A stretch of DNA of 64,000 bases from Solirubrobacterales bacterium (GCA_019241635.1 JAFAWR010000116.1:1-64000), one strand, 5' to 3'. Shown: positions 19,490 through 29,273, counted from the first letter of the stretch. The notes: generated by a model from the sequence alone, not told the origin. Program-made: numbers and translations.

Positions 19490-20728
19490 ATGGACGCAGA
19501 GCATCCAGTCCCTGGACGCGACCCCGATCCGCGAAACCGCCCGCGTCAGCCCGCCCGGCTGACCGTGCGCTGGACGCTGATCGCGCTCGCCGTCGGCCTG
19601 TGCCTGCTGATCGTGAGTGGCGGCAGGGGGCGCGCGGCACCGAAGGCTGAGCGCGCCTCCACCCCCGGCGCCGCACTCGTAGCGCAGCGCGCCAGCCGGG
19701 CGTCTCGCCCGGAATGCCCATCGCCTCGTCGCCCGTCCCGGGGCGGAAAGCCCCGCGGCGCCCGCTGCCGCAAGCCGGAGAAAGACAACAAGAAGCGGGC
19801 GACGGCGCGCAAGAAGCCCGCACCCAAGAAGCCGGCGCCGAAGGCACCGGCGCCCGCCGCCGCATATCCGCGCGCCAATCCGCCGGCCGCCCCGCCGGCG
19901 ACTGCGCTCGAGCCGAGCCAGCCGGCCGGCGTCTCCGCCTGGGCCCCGCCCGCACTGACCAACCCGACGATCGTGACGCTGAGCGATTCCAACCGATCGG
20001 TCAAGTTGAATCAGTCGCAGGACTACATCGTTCGCTGCCCGCCCGGTCAGTTCGACGTCTCGGGCCGGATCAACATCTGGGGCGGTCACAACGTCGTGTT
20101 CGAGAACTGCAACGAGTATGTGACGAATCCCACAGGTGACTGGGCGGGTTACCTCCAGAACCAGACCGGAACGTTATGGATACATGACGTGCACTTCGGC
20201 GGCGCGCACCTCACCGGCGGCGTGCAGTTCCAGGAGCCTGGAGCCACCGTCGTGATGCGCGATGTGCTGTTCGACACCGTGTATGGGTCGTACCAGACCA
20301 ACCACGCCGAGTGCGCGCAGACCTGGTCGGGGCCGGCGCGCTTCCTGATCGACGGCCTGCAGTGCTCCACGACGTATCAGGGCCTGTTCCTGCTCCCGAA
20401 CCAGTGGGACTCGACGACGCTCGAGACGACGTGGGACTTCCGCAACGTCCAGATCAATGGCGACGGCGCGTTTGATCTCTGGCTCGGCGACGTGCAGCCA
20501 TCGAACCTCGGCTCGCTGCCGGCGTTCAACCTTCAGAACGTGTACGACTGCGGATCGGGCGAGCCGCGCGATTACGACGGCACGTCCGACAACAACCAAG
20601 CGTGGGCGGGGGTGAAATCGTGTCCGGCCGGCGGCGTGAGCCCGTTCGTCTGGTCGAATGCAGACGGCAGCGTGAGCGGCCGAGACGACGGCGTGGCGCC
20701 CGCAGCCCTCGTCGGTGAGCAGCCCTAG
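19490..20728 (+). CDS. Putative surface beta-helix-like protein with Lys/Pro/Ala linker, paralog 3 of 3
   Basis: N-terminal TM (WTLIALAVGLCLLIVSGG); linker KPEKDNKKRATARKKPAPKKPAPKAPAPAAA; core ...GTLWIHDVHFGGAHLTGGVQFQEPGATVVMRDVLFDTVYGSYQTNHAECAQTWSGPARFLIDGLQCSTTYQGLFLLPNQWDS. Confidence 0.75.
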   Translation: MDAEHPVPGRDPDPRNRPRQPARLTVRWTLIALAVGLCLLIVSGGRGRAAPKAERASTPGAALVAQRASRASRPECPSPRRPSRGGKPRGARCRKPEKDNKKRATARKKPAPKKPAPKAPAPAAAYPRANPPAAPPATALEPSQPAGVSAWAPPALTNPTIVTLSDSNRSVKLNQSQDYIVRCPPGQFDVSGRINIWGGHNVVFENCNEYVTNPTGDWAGYLQNQTGTLWIHDVHFGGAHLTGGVQFQEPGATVVMRDVLFDTVYGSYQTNHAECAQTWSGPARFLIDGLQCSTTYQGLFLLPNQWDSTTLETTWDFRNVQINGDGAFDLWLGDVQPSNLGSLPAFNLQNVYDCGSGEPRDYDGTSDNNQAWAGVKSCPAGGVSPFVWSNADGSVSGRDDGVAPAALVGEQP

Positions 20729-21687
20729 CCGCGGCCAGCCGCCGGCGCCGAGGCGCCTGCTGCGAGCCCGATCTGGATGCCCCGCTGGACTTCGAGCCGG
20801 TCGAGCAAAGCCGCGACCCGCCGCTCCACCGGCCACAGATGGAGTCGCCCGGCCACGGTGAGCGAGAGCAGCGTTACTACGCGCAGGGCCCGATAACCCC
20901 GTCGCCGAGTGGCGAACCGTGCCACCGCGGCGCCCACTCCGCGCTTACGCCACACCGGAAAGCGAGCCTGTCCCGGGTGCAGGCGCTCGAGAGTTACCAG
21001 ATCCTCGCCGAAGATCCGCGAGGTCTGCACGAACCCGCCCACCGTCTGCTCGAAACGGTGCTCCGCGAGGAGTGTCCGGTCAAATACGGGTTCGACCTCC
21101 ACCTCCGCCGCAGCCAGCCGGAGGCCCATCTCCATGTCCTCTCCGTATCGGATTCCGGCCCCTGCGTCGCATCCGCCGGCGGCGAGAAGGGCTCGGCGGC
21201 TCACCGAGACGTTGCCCATCCACAGGCGGCGGAGGATCTCGGATGGATCGTGTTCGTATGACCTCGCGGCGAGCTCGTACTGGTGGGCGTAGCGCTCGAC
21301 GACGAACGATCCCGGCCGCCGCGGTCCGACCACCGGCGGCATGTAGCCGACGACGAGCCGGTCGCGGCCATCGGCGTGATGACGGGCGTGGCCGCTGACC
21401 AGACGTTCGCCTGCGACGACGTCCGCGTCGAGCAGGAGCAGGACGTCGTAGCGGACGCGCTCGAGGCCGAACTGCCGGGCGCCCGCCCGTCCGCGGTTCT
21501 CGATCCAGAACGGTCGTACCCGATCGTCGTTGCGGGCTATCTCCAAGAGCAGCTCCAACGAGCCGTCACGCGACCCGTCCACCACTACGACGACCTCACC
21601 GGTTGCCTCGTCGCGCAGGAGGGGGGCCAGCGTTTCCGACAACAGCGGGCCGTCGTTGTAGGTGGGGATGAGGACCGAGATTTGCAT
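20725..21687 (-). CDS. Family 2 glycosyltransferase (paralog of 16302-17267)
   Basis: MQISVLIPTYNDGPLLSETLAPLLRDEATGEVVVVVDGSRDGSLELLLEIARNDDRVRPFWIENRGRAGARQFG...LLLLDADVVAGERLVSGHARHH. Confidence 0.88.
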   Translation of the reverse strand: MQISVLIPTYNDGPLLSETLAPLLRDEATGEVVVVVDGSRDGSLELLLEIARNDDRVRPFWIENRGRAGARQFGLERVRYDVLLLLDADVVAGERLVSGHARHHADGRDRLVVGYMPPVVGPRRPGSFVVERYAHQYELAARSYEHDPSEILRRLWMGNVSVSRRALLAAGGCDAGAGIRYGEDMEMGLRLAAAEVEVEPVFDRTLLAEHRFEQTVGGFVQTSRIFGEDLVTLERLHPGQARFPVWRKRGVGAAVARFATRRRGYRALRVVTLLSLTVAGRLHLWPVERRVAALLDRLEVQRGIQIGLAAGASAPAAGRG

Positions 21688-21777
21688 GGAAGCTCAAGCT
21701 TAGGCGCCCAAAAGCGGTGTACCCGTATCGCAGAAATGCCACGACGAATCCGGGATGGGCCGCTAGCATCGCCGCAA

Positions 21778-22587
21778 GTGCAGAGCGCGAGCGCCATCAA
21801 ATCGAAGCTGCGGGCGCGGCTCGAACGCCATGCTCCGAGCGCCCAGGGTATGACGCTGCGGGTCGGCTCAACTTACGGCGTGAACCTGCGGATGCAGCCT
21901 CCCGCGGCGCTGGACGCTGCGCTCATGGTCGACCTCGACATCCTCGGTCCGTGGTTGACCGCCGTCAAGGGCAACGTCCAGTTCATCCAGATCGGGGCGT
22001 TCGACGGCTTCACCAACGACCCGATTCACGATCTCGTTGAACGGTTCGCGTGGCGCGGGATACTGGTCGAGCCGCAGCCGGAGCCATTCGAGCGCCTCTG
22101 CGCCACCTACTCCGGGTACGATGGGCTCGAGCTTGTGAACGCGGCTGTCGGTGAAGAGGCGGGTAGGAAGACGATGTGGCGCGTGGCCGACCCGCAACCA
22201 TCCGATCCGGAGTGGATCGAGCAGTCGACTTCGTTCGACCGCGACCACCTGATCCGCCACACGCATGGGCGCCAGGACCTGATCGACCGCATCGTGGGCG
22301 TAAGCACCGAGACGGTGACGCTCGAGGAACTGTTCGCGCGCTCGGCGGCGCCGGTCGACGTGCTCCAGATCGACGCCGAGGGTTACGACGCCCACATCGT
22401 TGCGCTGCTGGACAAGATCGCCCAGCGACCCACGATCGTACGGTTCGAGAACCGCAACCTGCTCCCCACCGAGCACGCCGACGCCGTGGCGCGACTGACC
22501 CGCCGCGGTTACCGCATCAACGTGAACGAAGACGACACGGTCGCGGTGCTCTACGAGCCGGGCCGCGGCACCACAGCGACGTACTGA
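21778..22587 (+). CDS. FkbM-family methyltransferase
   Basis: VQFIQIGAFDGFTNDPIHDLVERFAWRGILVEPQPEPFERLCATYSG...VTLEELFARSAAPVDVLQIDAEGYDAHIVALLDKI. Start is ambiguous (GTG 21778 or ATG 21736). Confidence 0.88.
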   Translation: MQSASAIKSKLRARLERHAPSAQGMTLRVGSTYGVNLRMQPPAALDAALMVDLDILGPWLTAVKGNVQFIQIGAFDGFTNDPIHDLVERFAWRGILVEPQPEPFERLCATYSGYDGLELVNAAVGEEAGRKTMWRVADPQPSDPEWIEQSTSFDRDHLIRHTHGRQDLIDRIVGVSTETVTLEELFARSAAPVDVLQIDAEGYDAHIVALLDKIAQRPTIVRFENRNLLPTEHADAVARLTRRGYRINVNEDDTVAVLYEPGRGTTATY

Positions 22588-22603
22588 CCCGCCGGCGCAC
22601 GCC

Positions 22604-24037
22604 ATGAGCCAGGTCCTGCGGAGGTTCGCGGTACTCGGCGCGAGCAGCATGTTCACTCAGCTGATCGCGTTCGTGGCGCTTGCGATCGTCGCGCGGCGGG
22701 TCGGCCCGTCGAACCTGGGTTCTTACACCGTAGCGCTCAGCATCGTCGCGTTCCTCTCGCTCCCGATCTCTCAGGGCATGACGATGGTCGGCGTTCGGGA
22801 CGTTGCCCGCGACCGCGGCCGGGCCAGAGCCGTCACCGGAGAGGTGCTGCTGCTCCAGCTGGCGTTGGGTGTCCCCGCCTATCTGGTGTTAGTCGCGCTG
22901 TCCGGCGTGATCGCTCCGAACAAGACCATGGAGAGCCTGATCCCGGTCGTCGGCCTGTTCCTATTTACAGCGACCAGCTTCGAGTGGACGCTGCAGGGGC
23001 TCGGCCGCATGCAGGAGATCGCCGTGGCACGAACGGTCGGACAGGTGGGCTACGGCGTGGCCGTCCCGCTGCTCGTCGGTCCGGGCCTGGCGGGAATCCA
23101 AACGTACGCGTGGCTGATGGTCGGCGGTCTCGCGCTGAAGCACGTCCTGACGGTGGCATTCCTGGTGCGCGATGTGGGGCGGCCGGAGCTCCGGGTGTCC
23201 GCCGGCGCGCTGCGGCGTCGGATGCGCGGGAGCCTCGCGATGGGCTACGCGTCGGTGATGGGGCAAATCTACGGCACGATCGACCAGATCATGCTCGGCT
23301 ATTTCTCGACCGCCTACGACGCTGGTCAGTACGCCGCCGCCTATCGCATCCCGAACGCGGTAGGGACATTCTCAAGCTCATGGCTGTCCGCCCTGTTTCC
23401 CCACAATGCCGAGCTCGCGGAGAAGAATCCGGCCAGGCTGCGGGCTGACGCGGGACGGATGCTCTCGGTCGTGGCGCTGTTCGCGATTCCACTCATGGCC
23501 TGCACGCCCTTCATCGCTCATGAGCTGATGGTGGCGGCGTTCGGCAGTGAGTACGGCCCAGCGGCCAGCGCGTTCGCCCTGCTTATCGTCGGCACGGCGT
23601 TGTCGATCGTGGACAGCACGCTCATGTCGATGCTGATGGGACTGGGACGCGATCGCTTCTACGCGTTGGTCCTCACGGTGACCGCGCTGTTTAACGGGCT
23701 GGCAAATCTGGCCGTGATCCCTGTGTTCGGCCGAAACGGCGCCGCGATCGTGACAATCGTCTCCGAGCTCGTTGCCTTCACGCTCGTGGTCCACGGCGCA
23801 CAGCGGGCGCTCGGCGGGCTGGAGCCTGAATGGGGTCGCCTCGGGCGCATCGTCCTCGCCGCTGCCGGCGCGGTCGTTGTCCTAGTTCTGATGCCGGCTA
23901 CGGTGTCGGTCTGGGTGCTGATCGCCATCGGGGTGGCGGTCTACGCGCTAGCCGGGCTGCTCCTCGGCACCGTCAGCGGGGCTGAGCTCCGCGCGATCTT
24001 CTCGAGGCCGAGTCCGATCAACGAGCCCGCAACCTAG
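22604..24037 (+). CDS. Polysaccharide flippase (Wzx-like, MOP superfamily)
   Basis: MSQVLRRFAVLGASSMFTQLIAFVALAIVARRVGPSNLGSYTVALSIVAFLSLPISQGM...; polytopic Wzx-type sequence. Confidence 0.88.
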   Translation: MSQVLRRFAVLGASSMFTQLIAFVALAIVARRVGPSNLGSYTVALSIVAFLSLPISQGMTMVGVRDVARDRGRARAVTGEVLLLQLALGVPAYLVLVALSGVIAPNKTMESLIPVVGLFLFTATSFEWTLQGLGRMQEIAVARTVGQVGYGVAVPLLVGPGLAGIQTYAWLMVGGLALKHVLTVAFLVRDVGRPELRVSAGALRRRMRGSLAMGYASVMGQIYGTIDQIMLGYFSTAYDAGQYAAAYRIPNAVGTFSSSWLSALFPHNAELAEKNPARLRADAGRMLSVVALFAIPLMACTPFIAHELMVAAFGSEYGPAASAFALLIVGTALSIVDSTLMSMLMGLGRDRFYALVLTVTALFNGLANLAVIPVFGRNGAAIVTIVSELVAFTLVVHGAQRALGGLEPEWGRLGRIVLAAAGAVVVLVLMPATVSVWVLIAIGVAVYALAGLLLGTVSGAELRAIFSRPSPINEPAT

Positions 24038-25127
24038 CGAGCGCCTCGCGGTAGACGTCCGCGGTATCCCGCGCCATCCGTTCGGTGCTGAAACGCCCGA
24101 GGTCGCAGCTCGCGCGCTCCCGCCAGCGGGCCAGCTCACCGTCACACGCGAAAAGCGAGCGGAGCGCGGCCGCGAGCGTATCGGCGTCGCCAGGCGGAAC
24201 GATGATCCCGGCGTGCCCGCCGTCAACGGCCTCGGGCAGCCCGTCGACACTGGTCACCACAACCGCGCAGCCGGCACCTCGCGCCTCAAGCACGGCGAGA
24301 GGGAACGGATCGCGGAAAGATGCGAGCACGAACACATCCGCCCCGCGCAGGTGGGCCCCGGGATCCGGGCGAAAACCCTCGACGTGGATCCTGCCGGCGA
24401 ACGCGCTGGCGCGTCGCTTCTCCTCCAGCGCCGCGCGCTCAGGCCCGTCTCCGACGAAATACAGGTGGACTTCTGGATTGCTCGCGGCGACTATCTCGAA
24501 CGCGGCGAGCAGCACATGCACGCCCTTGCGCTCCACCAGACCGGCAACGGTCACGATCGCCGGACGCTCCAGCGGTGCCCGCTCGGACTCGGCGACAAGC
24601 GATCGGCGGGCGCCGAACAGCGGTCCATTCTGAACCACCCGGATCCGCTCGCGGTCGACGCCGCCCCCCGCCAGGGAGCCGGCGGCACCCTCGCTCACGG
24701 CGATGATGAGGTCCGCGAGGCGCAGCCAGCGTCCTTTGGCCTCGAACTCGTTGTGGTCGGTGGCGATCAACGCGGATCGATGGAGCGGGCGCAGCAGTCG
24801 ACCCGCCACCGTTGCGTAGGGACGGTGTGCGTTCAACACGTCCGGGCGCACCTCGCGAATGACCCCGCCGAGCCGACGCACCAGGCGCGCTCGCCCCGTT
24901 GGCGAATCCTCTCGCACTACCTGGTGATGACGAACCCCGTGTGTGCGCAGCAGCGGCTCATAATCGCCGCCGGCGGAAGCGATCCCAACCTCATCTCCGG
25001 CGGCGGATTGAGCGCAGGCCAGATCGACGACGACGTTCACGATCCCGTTGCCGACGTTGCGCACGTGGTCGACCACGTGCAGAATCCGCAGGCGCTCACC
25101 TTCGTCGACCGGACCCTCTGGCCTCAT
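24018..25127 (-). CDS. GT4-type glycosyltransferase
   Basis: MRPEGPVDEGERLRILHVVDHVRNVGNGIVNVVVDLA...GLVERKGVHVLLAAFEIVAASNPEVHLYFVGDGPERAALEEKRRA...FRDPFPLAVLEARGAGCAVVVTSVDGLPEAV. Confidence 0.9.
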   Translation of the reverse strand: MRPEGPVDEGERLRILHVVDHVRNVGNGIVNVVVDLACAQSAAGDEVGIASAGGDYEPLLRTHGVRHHQVVREDSPTGRARLVRRLGGVIREVRPDVLNAHRPYATVAGRLLRPLHRSALIATDHNEFEAKGRWLRLADLIIAVSEGAAGSLAGGGVDRERIRVVQNGPLFGARRSLVAESERAPLERPAIVTVAGLVERKGVHVLLAAFEIVAASNPEVHLYFVGDGPERAALEEKRRASAFAGRIHVEGFRPDPGAHLRGADVFVLASFRDPFPLAVLEARGAGCAVVVTSVDGLPEAVDGGHAGIIVPPGDADTLAAALRSLFACDGELARWRERASCDLGRFSTERMARDTADVYREALARLRAR

Positions 25128-26158
25128 CGCAGCTGCTTGGCCAACCGTCGTCCAACCACCTGCTCCGCGCACACGTCCCGCCACCAGGCAAGCGAGGCCT
25201 CGTGCAGAGCCTGTTGGCGTTCCGGGTCGCTCAGCAGATCGTCCAGCACCGGCTCGAGCTCGCTCCACGCGCGCAGGGTGATGGCCGGCGCGCCTTGGAG
25301 GAACCAACGCGGTGGCAGCTGCTCGCACACCACGATGCAGCCGTAGCGCCAGGCCTCGAATAGCCGGTAGCTCTCGGCGGCGGTGCCGCGCGGCACGAGC
25401 GCGATTCGGGCGTCCATCATGTCGTCGGCGTACGAGCTCACGTCGGAGTCGGCCAGGGCACGGAAATCCCCGCTCACCGTAACTTTTGCCCGAACCTCCG
25501 GACGCCGACGGCGGAACTGCTCGAGCTCACGGATCATGATCCTGCGATAGACGGTCTTAGGGTTCCCGGCGAGGCGCTTGAGGGCGCGCTTCCAGCCCGC
25601 CTTCTGCATGTCGTGCAGGAGGCTGCCCGCGAAGAAAACGTCGTTGGTGCGCTCATGCAGCGGCGTGATCGGCTTCTCGGGCTGGTGGTAGTAGCCAAGC
25701 GGCACGTCGATCGCGTTGTCGCTGCGCATCGCCGGCCAGCCTCGCGCGCGCTGGGCGCGGGCGGCGTGTCGGTCGGAGCGGCGACCCTCGGCGACTACCC
25801 GCACGTGGTTGGCAGCGGCGTACGCGGCGGCCCAGCTCGGCGGGGCGAGCGTGTCCCATGGGAACCAGGGCTGGCCGGGCAGGTTGCGGAGAATCGCCCG
25901 CACGCATCCGGTGTACGCCGGGGTCCGGAACCATTCATCGTTGAGCAGGACGACCACGACGTCGGAACCGTAAGTAGGGAGCTTGATCGTGTGATGCGTC
26001 ACATAGAAGCTGAGTGACGGGCCCAGCCAGTGGCGTTCGAACTCGCGCAGGTAGCCGCCGATGTAGGCGGCGCCGGCAAACGGGAGCTCGGACGGATCAT
26101 GCGGATCCCAGGCGACCGGCCGCTCGTCCATGTACGTGTAGTACGAATGCTCAGGCAC
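25124..26158 (-). CDS. Exostosin/GT47-like glycosyltransferase-type protein
   Basis: C-terminal MMDARIALVPRGTAAESYRLFEAWRYGCIVVCEQLPPRWFLQGAPAITLRAWSELEPVLDDLL resembles the exostosin signature; weaker N-terminus. Confidence 0.6.
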   Translation of the reverse strand: MPEHSYYTYMDERPVAWDPHDPSELPFAGAAYIGGYLREFERHWLGPSLSFYVTHHTIKLPTYGSDVVVVLLNDEWFRTPAYTGCVRAILRNLPGQPWFPWDTLAPPSWAAAYAAANHVRVVAEGRRSDRHAARAQRARGWPAMRSDNAIDVPLGYYHQPEKPITPLHERTNDVFFAGSLLHDMQKAGWKRALKRLAGNPKTVYRRIMIRELEQFRRRRPEVRAKVTVSGDFRALADSDVSSYADDMMDARIALVPRGTAAESYRLFEAWRYGCIVVCEQLPPRWFLQGAPAITLRAWSELEPVLDDLLSDPERQQALHEASLAWWRDVCAEQVVGRRLAKQLR

Positions 26159-27290
26159 GCGCGTCTCCCGCCGCCGCTTCCTCGATCACGCGGGCGACCT
26201 GATCGCCCATGCGGTCCCAGCTGTAGCTGCGCTCGACGTGCTCGCGACCCGCGAGGCCGAGCTCGGGATGATCGGTGCGCCAGGTTCGAAGAGCCCGCAG
26301 GCGCTCGGCGAACTCCTCTGGGTCGCCTGAGGCGACGAGGTTCGCCGCCAGGGATCCGGTCAGCATCTCCGGGATGCCGCCGACCGCGCTGGCGACGATA
26401 GGAGTGCCGCTGGCCAGCGTCTCGAGCACGATCAGCGGAAGCGGATCGGGAAACCGACTCGGCAGGATGACCACATCGCCGGCGGCCAGCAGAGCTGATG
26501 TGTCGGGCAGGCGCCCCAGCCAGGTGACGGCGGCGTCCGCGTAGCGAGTACGCAAGCCTTCAGCATAGGCGCGGGCTGCTGCCGCGTCGCCGTGAAAGCT
26601 GCCCGGGTTGGCCTCGCCGGCGATCGCCAGGTGGTACTCGGTGCCGCCGAGCCGCCCGATCGTCTCGAGCGCCCGGTCCAATCCCTTGTCGGGATCGACT
26701 CGGCCGGCAAACACGACCAGGAACCGGTCGACCGGAAGCCCGAGCTCGGCGCGGACCCGCTCGCGCGTCGCCATATCGGCGGGCGAGAAGCGGGTTGCGT
26801 CGACGCCATTGGCTACCACCGCGAAGCGCTCGAGCGGGATACCGAGCGTCTCGCTCCACTGGCTGGCGGTGAAACGCGAGACCGCGATCAGTCGCCGGCA
26901 TCGACGTAGCGCGAGCTCGTCCTGAAGGGAGCGCTTGGGGGCCGGAGGCAGGTGCAAGTGGCAGACGACGGGCCTGCCCGCGAGCGCCGCGCTTGGAGCG
27001 TGATGCTGGTGGTGCACGTACACGGCGTCGGGGCCGAGTCGGCGAATTCCGGCGACGACGCCGGCCACGGCGGCCGCCGACCGGACGGGCGCGCCCCGGA
27101 ACAGGGCATACCCCCTTACGCGAATCCGCTGGTCCACGGTCCGCTGCCAGCGCTCGGACAGGTCGCCGTCCTCTGTGTAGAGCAGCTGGATGCGGTGCCC
27201 GCGCTCGCGCAGCTGGCGAGCGGCTTCGAGCTGGGCCAGCTCGAGCCCGCCGATCGCGGCCAACCTGGTCGCCATGGTCAGGATCCTCAT
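26151..27290 (-). CDS. GT4-type glycosyltransferase
   Basis: MRILTMATRLAAIGGLELAQLEAARQLRERGHRIQLLY...FAGRVDPDKGLDRALETIGRL...RFPDPLPLIVLETLASGTPIVASAVGGIPEML. Confidence 0.9.
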   Translation of the reverse strand: MRILTMATRLAAIGGLELAQLEAARQLRERGHRIQLLYTEDGDLSERWQRTVDQRIRVRGYALFRGAPVRSAAAVAGVVAGIRRLGPDAVYVHHQHHAPSAALAGRPVVCHLHLPPAPKRSLQDELALRRCRRLIAVSRFTASQWSETLGIPLERFAVVANGVDATRFSPADMATRERVRAELGLPVDRFLVVFAGRVDPDKGLDRALETIGRLGGTEYHLAIAGEANPGSFHGDAAAARAYAEGLRTRYADAAVTWLGRLPDTSALLAAGDVVILPSRFPDPLPLIVLETLASGTPIVASAVGGIPEMLTGSLAANLVASGDPEEFAERLRALRTWRTDHPELGLAGREHVERSYSWDRMGDQVARVIEEAAAGDARA

Positions 27291-28051
27291 AGGCCCAGGT
27301 CTTCGAACGTACCCAGGCGGTGAGCGCCCAACCGCGCGGGCCATTCCGGCGCACTGAGCAGCCGCAGCTCGTCCGGATAACCGGGATGAACCATGAGCTC
27401 GACCGACGCGTGCTGAGATCGGGCAAGCGACTGGTCCAGATCGACGCCGCCGAGCGCAGGATGAAGCGAGCGCACAGAGAAGCAACGGTAGGTCGTGAGA
27501 AAGCGCGCGCGCACGACCGCGGCGAGCGCGGCGCGCGCCGCGCGCTTGTGCGCCGGACTGTCGCCGGGCAGACGATTGACCGGGCGCCGGCACTTGCCCA
27601 CCGGCCCAAGCGCGCGGGCGAACAGTGCGTTGAGCGCGAGATGCATGTGCTGATGACCGTCGGCGTGGGTGGGGGAGCGGCCGTACAGCTCGTGGAAACG
27701 CGTGAGCTGATCGGCGATGCACTGCTCGAAGTCGGCCGACCATCCCGGGTGATACAGCTGGGCGCGAACATCGCGGGTTCGCAGCCGCTCGACCACTCGG
27801 CGCTGGGTGGCGGCAACGCGCACTGGTACGTCGGGAGCGGTGAACGGCTCGATCAGGTTCAGGTGAATTCCGGTCGGAAGCTGTGCATCGCGCGCCATCT
27901 CGGCCGCGCGATCGGAGTCCTGCATCCACACCATGCCGGTGGCACTGGTGATCGAGCCGGCGCGAAAGCAGCTGAGGATCGCATCGGTGGAATTCGTATC
28001 GAGGCCGAGGTCGTCGGCGTTGACGATGAGCAGACCGGGCACCGCGATCAA
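27287..28051 (-). CDS. ChbG/YdjC-family carbohydrate deacetylase
   Basis: LLIVNADDLGLDTNSTDAILSCFRAGSITSATGMVWM...GIHLNLIEP...THADGHQHMHLALN...ELMVHPGYPDEL. Confidence 0.88.
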   Translation of the reverse strand: MIAVPGLLIVNADDLGLDTNSTDAILSCFRAGSITSATGMVWMQDSDRAAEMARDAQLPTGIHLNLIEPFTAPDVPVRVAATQRRVVERLRTRDVRAQLYHPGWSADFEQCIADQLTRFHELYGRSPTHADGHQHMHLALNALFARALGPVGKCRRPVNRLPGDSPAHKRAARAALAAVVRARFLTTYRCFSVRSLHPALGGVDLDQSLARSQHASVELMVHPGYPDELRLLSAPEWPARLGAHRLGTFEDLGL

Positions 28052-28095
28052 AGTAGCCGTTGTTATCCTCCGGCCGCTTGAACCAGCGACCCAGC

Positions 28096-29067
28096 ATGGC
28101 GTTCATCGCATGGGTGCCCGAGGGCAGCCGCGCGGGATCGATTTCCAGGGCGCTCGGCGGCGAGGGTCGCGTCTTCTACGACATGCGAATCCAGAACAAG
28201 GCGTTCGTCCCGCTGCGCTACGTGGTCAGCGCGCTTCGCACGATCGCCTACCTGGTCCGGCGGCGGCCGCGTGCGGTGATCGTGCAGGCGCCGCCTGTTC
28301 CCGCCGCCGCGCTCGTGCTCGCCTGGGCGCGGACGGCCGGGGCGCGCGTCGTGATCGACACTCATCCCGCCTCCTTCGGGCTGGAGTCGGCTCGCATCGA
28401 CCGCGTTATGCGTCCGTTCCTGGCCGCGCTCGTGCCCCGAGCAGCGGGTTGCATCGTGACGACGCCGACGCTCGGGCTCCAGATAAAGCGGTGGAAGGGG
28501 CGCGCGCTGGTCGTGCACGAGGCTCCGATGGTGTGGTCCGATCAGGTCGAGCCGCACGACTGCTCCGCCGAGCGCCGGCTCCTGTACGTTTGTACTTTCG
28601 CGCCGGACGAGCCCCTCGAGGCGGTGCTCGAGGCGGCGCGGCAACTGCCGGAGATCCGCTTCCAGATCACCGGCGACCTCCGCCGCCGTCCGCCGGCGAC
28701 CGAGCGGCTCGCCTCACCCAACGTCGAGTGGTTGGGCTACCTCGGGCCCGACGAGTACACGTCGGCGCTGGCCGACGCCGATGTGGTCATGGCGCTGACC
28801 CGCCGAGACCAGTCGGTCCAACGCTCGGCCCACGAGGCGGTGGACGCGCTTCGCCCGCTGGTGCTGTCGCGCTGGCCTCACCTCGACGAGCTGTTCCCGT
28901 ATGCGGTATTGGTCGAGAACGACGCGAACGGCATTGCCGGCGGCATCACGGAGGCGTTCCGCCGGTGCGATGAGCTCAGCGCCGCGGCGCCGGAGGCCCG
29001 GGAGGTCCAGCGCCGGCGCTGGCGCGAACAGGTCCGGCAGCTCGAGACGGCGCTGAATCTGCACTGA
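28096..29067 (+). CDS. Glycosyltransferase (GT-B type)
   Basis: YVVSALRTIAYLVRRRPRAVIVQAPPVPAAALVLAWARTAGARVVIDTHPASFGLE...VEWLGYLGPDEYTSALADADVVMALTRRD. Confidence 0.8.
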   Translation: MAFIAWVPEGSRAGSISRALGGEGRVFYDMRIQNKAFVPLRYVVSALRTIAYLVRRRPRAVIVQAPPVPAAALVLAWARTAGARVVIDTHPASFGLESARIDRVMRPFLAALVPRAAGCIVTTPTLGLQIKRWKGRALVVHEAPMVWSDQVEPHDCSAERRLLYVCTFAPDEPLEAVLEAARQLPEIRFQITGDLRRRPPATERLASPNVEWLGYLGPDEYTSALADADVVMALTRRDQSVQRSAHEAVDALRPLVLSRWPHLDELFPYAVLVENDANGIAGGITEAFRRCDELSAAAPEAREVQRRRWREQVRQLETALNLH

Positions 29068-29273
29068 CTCTCCAGTTGGGTGGAATCTCGCGAAGAACTC
29101 GGTAACCCAGAGCCGATCCGGGGTACAGTCGTAGAGACGACCTCGTTGGAATGCGGGCAAGGCCGAGTTGCTCGCGGGTGGTGGCGGGTCGTCAAGCGGC
29201 CTCGCAAGCGGACGCGCTTGCCGGCGCCTTCGCGCCGCAGGTCCCCTTCCCTCGAAGACGATCGGAACCGGAC

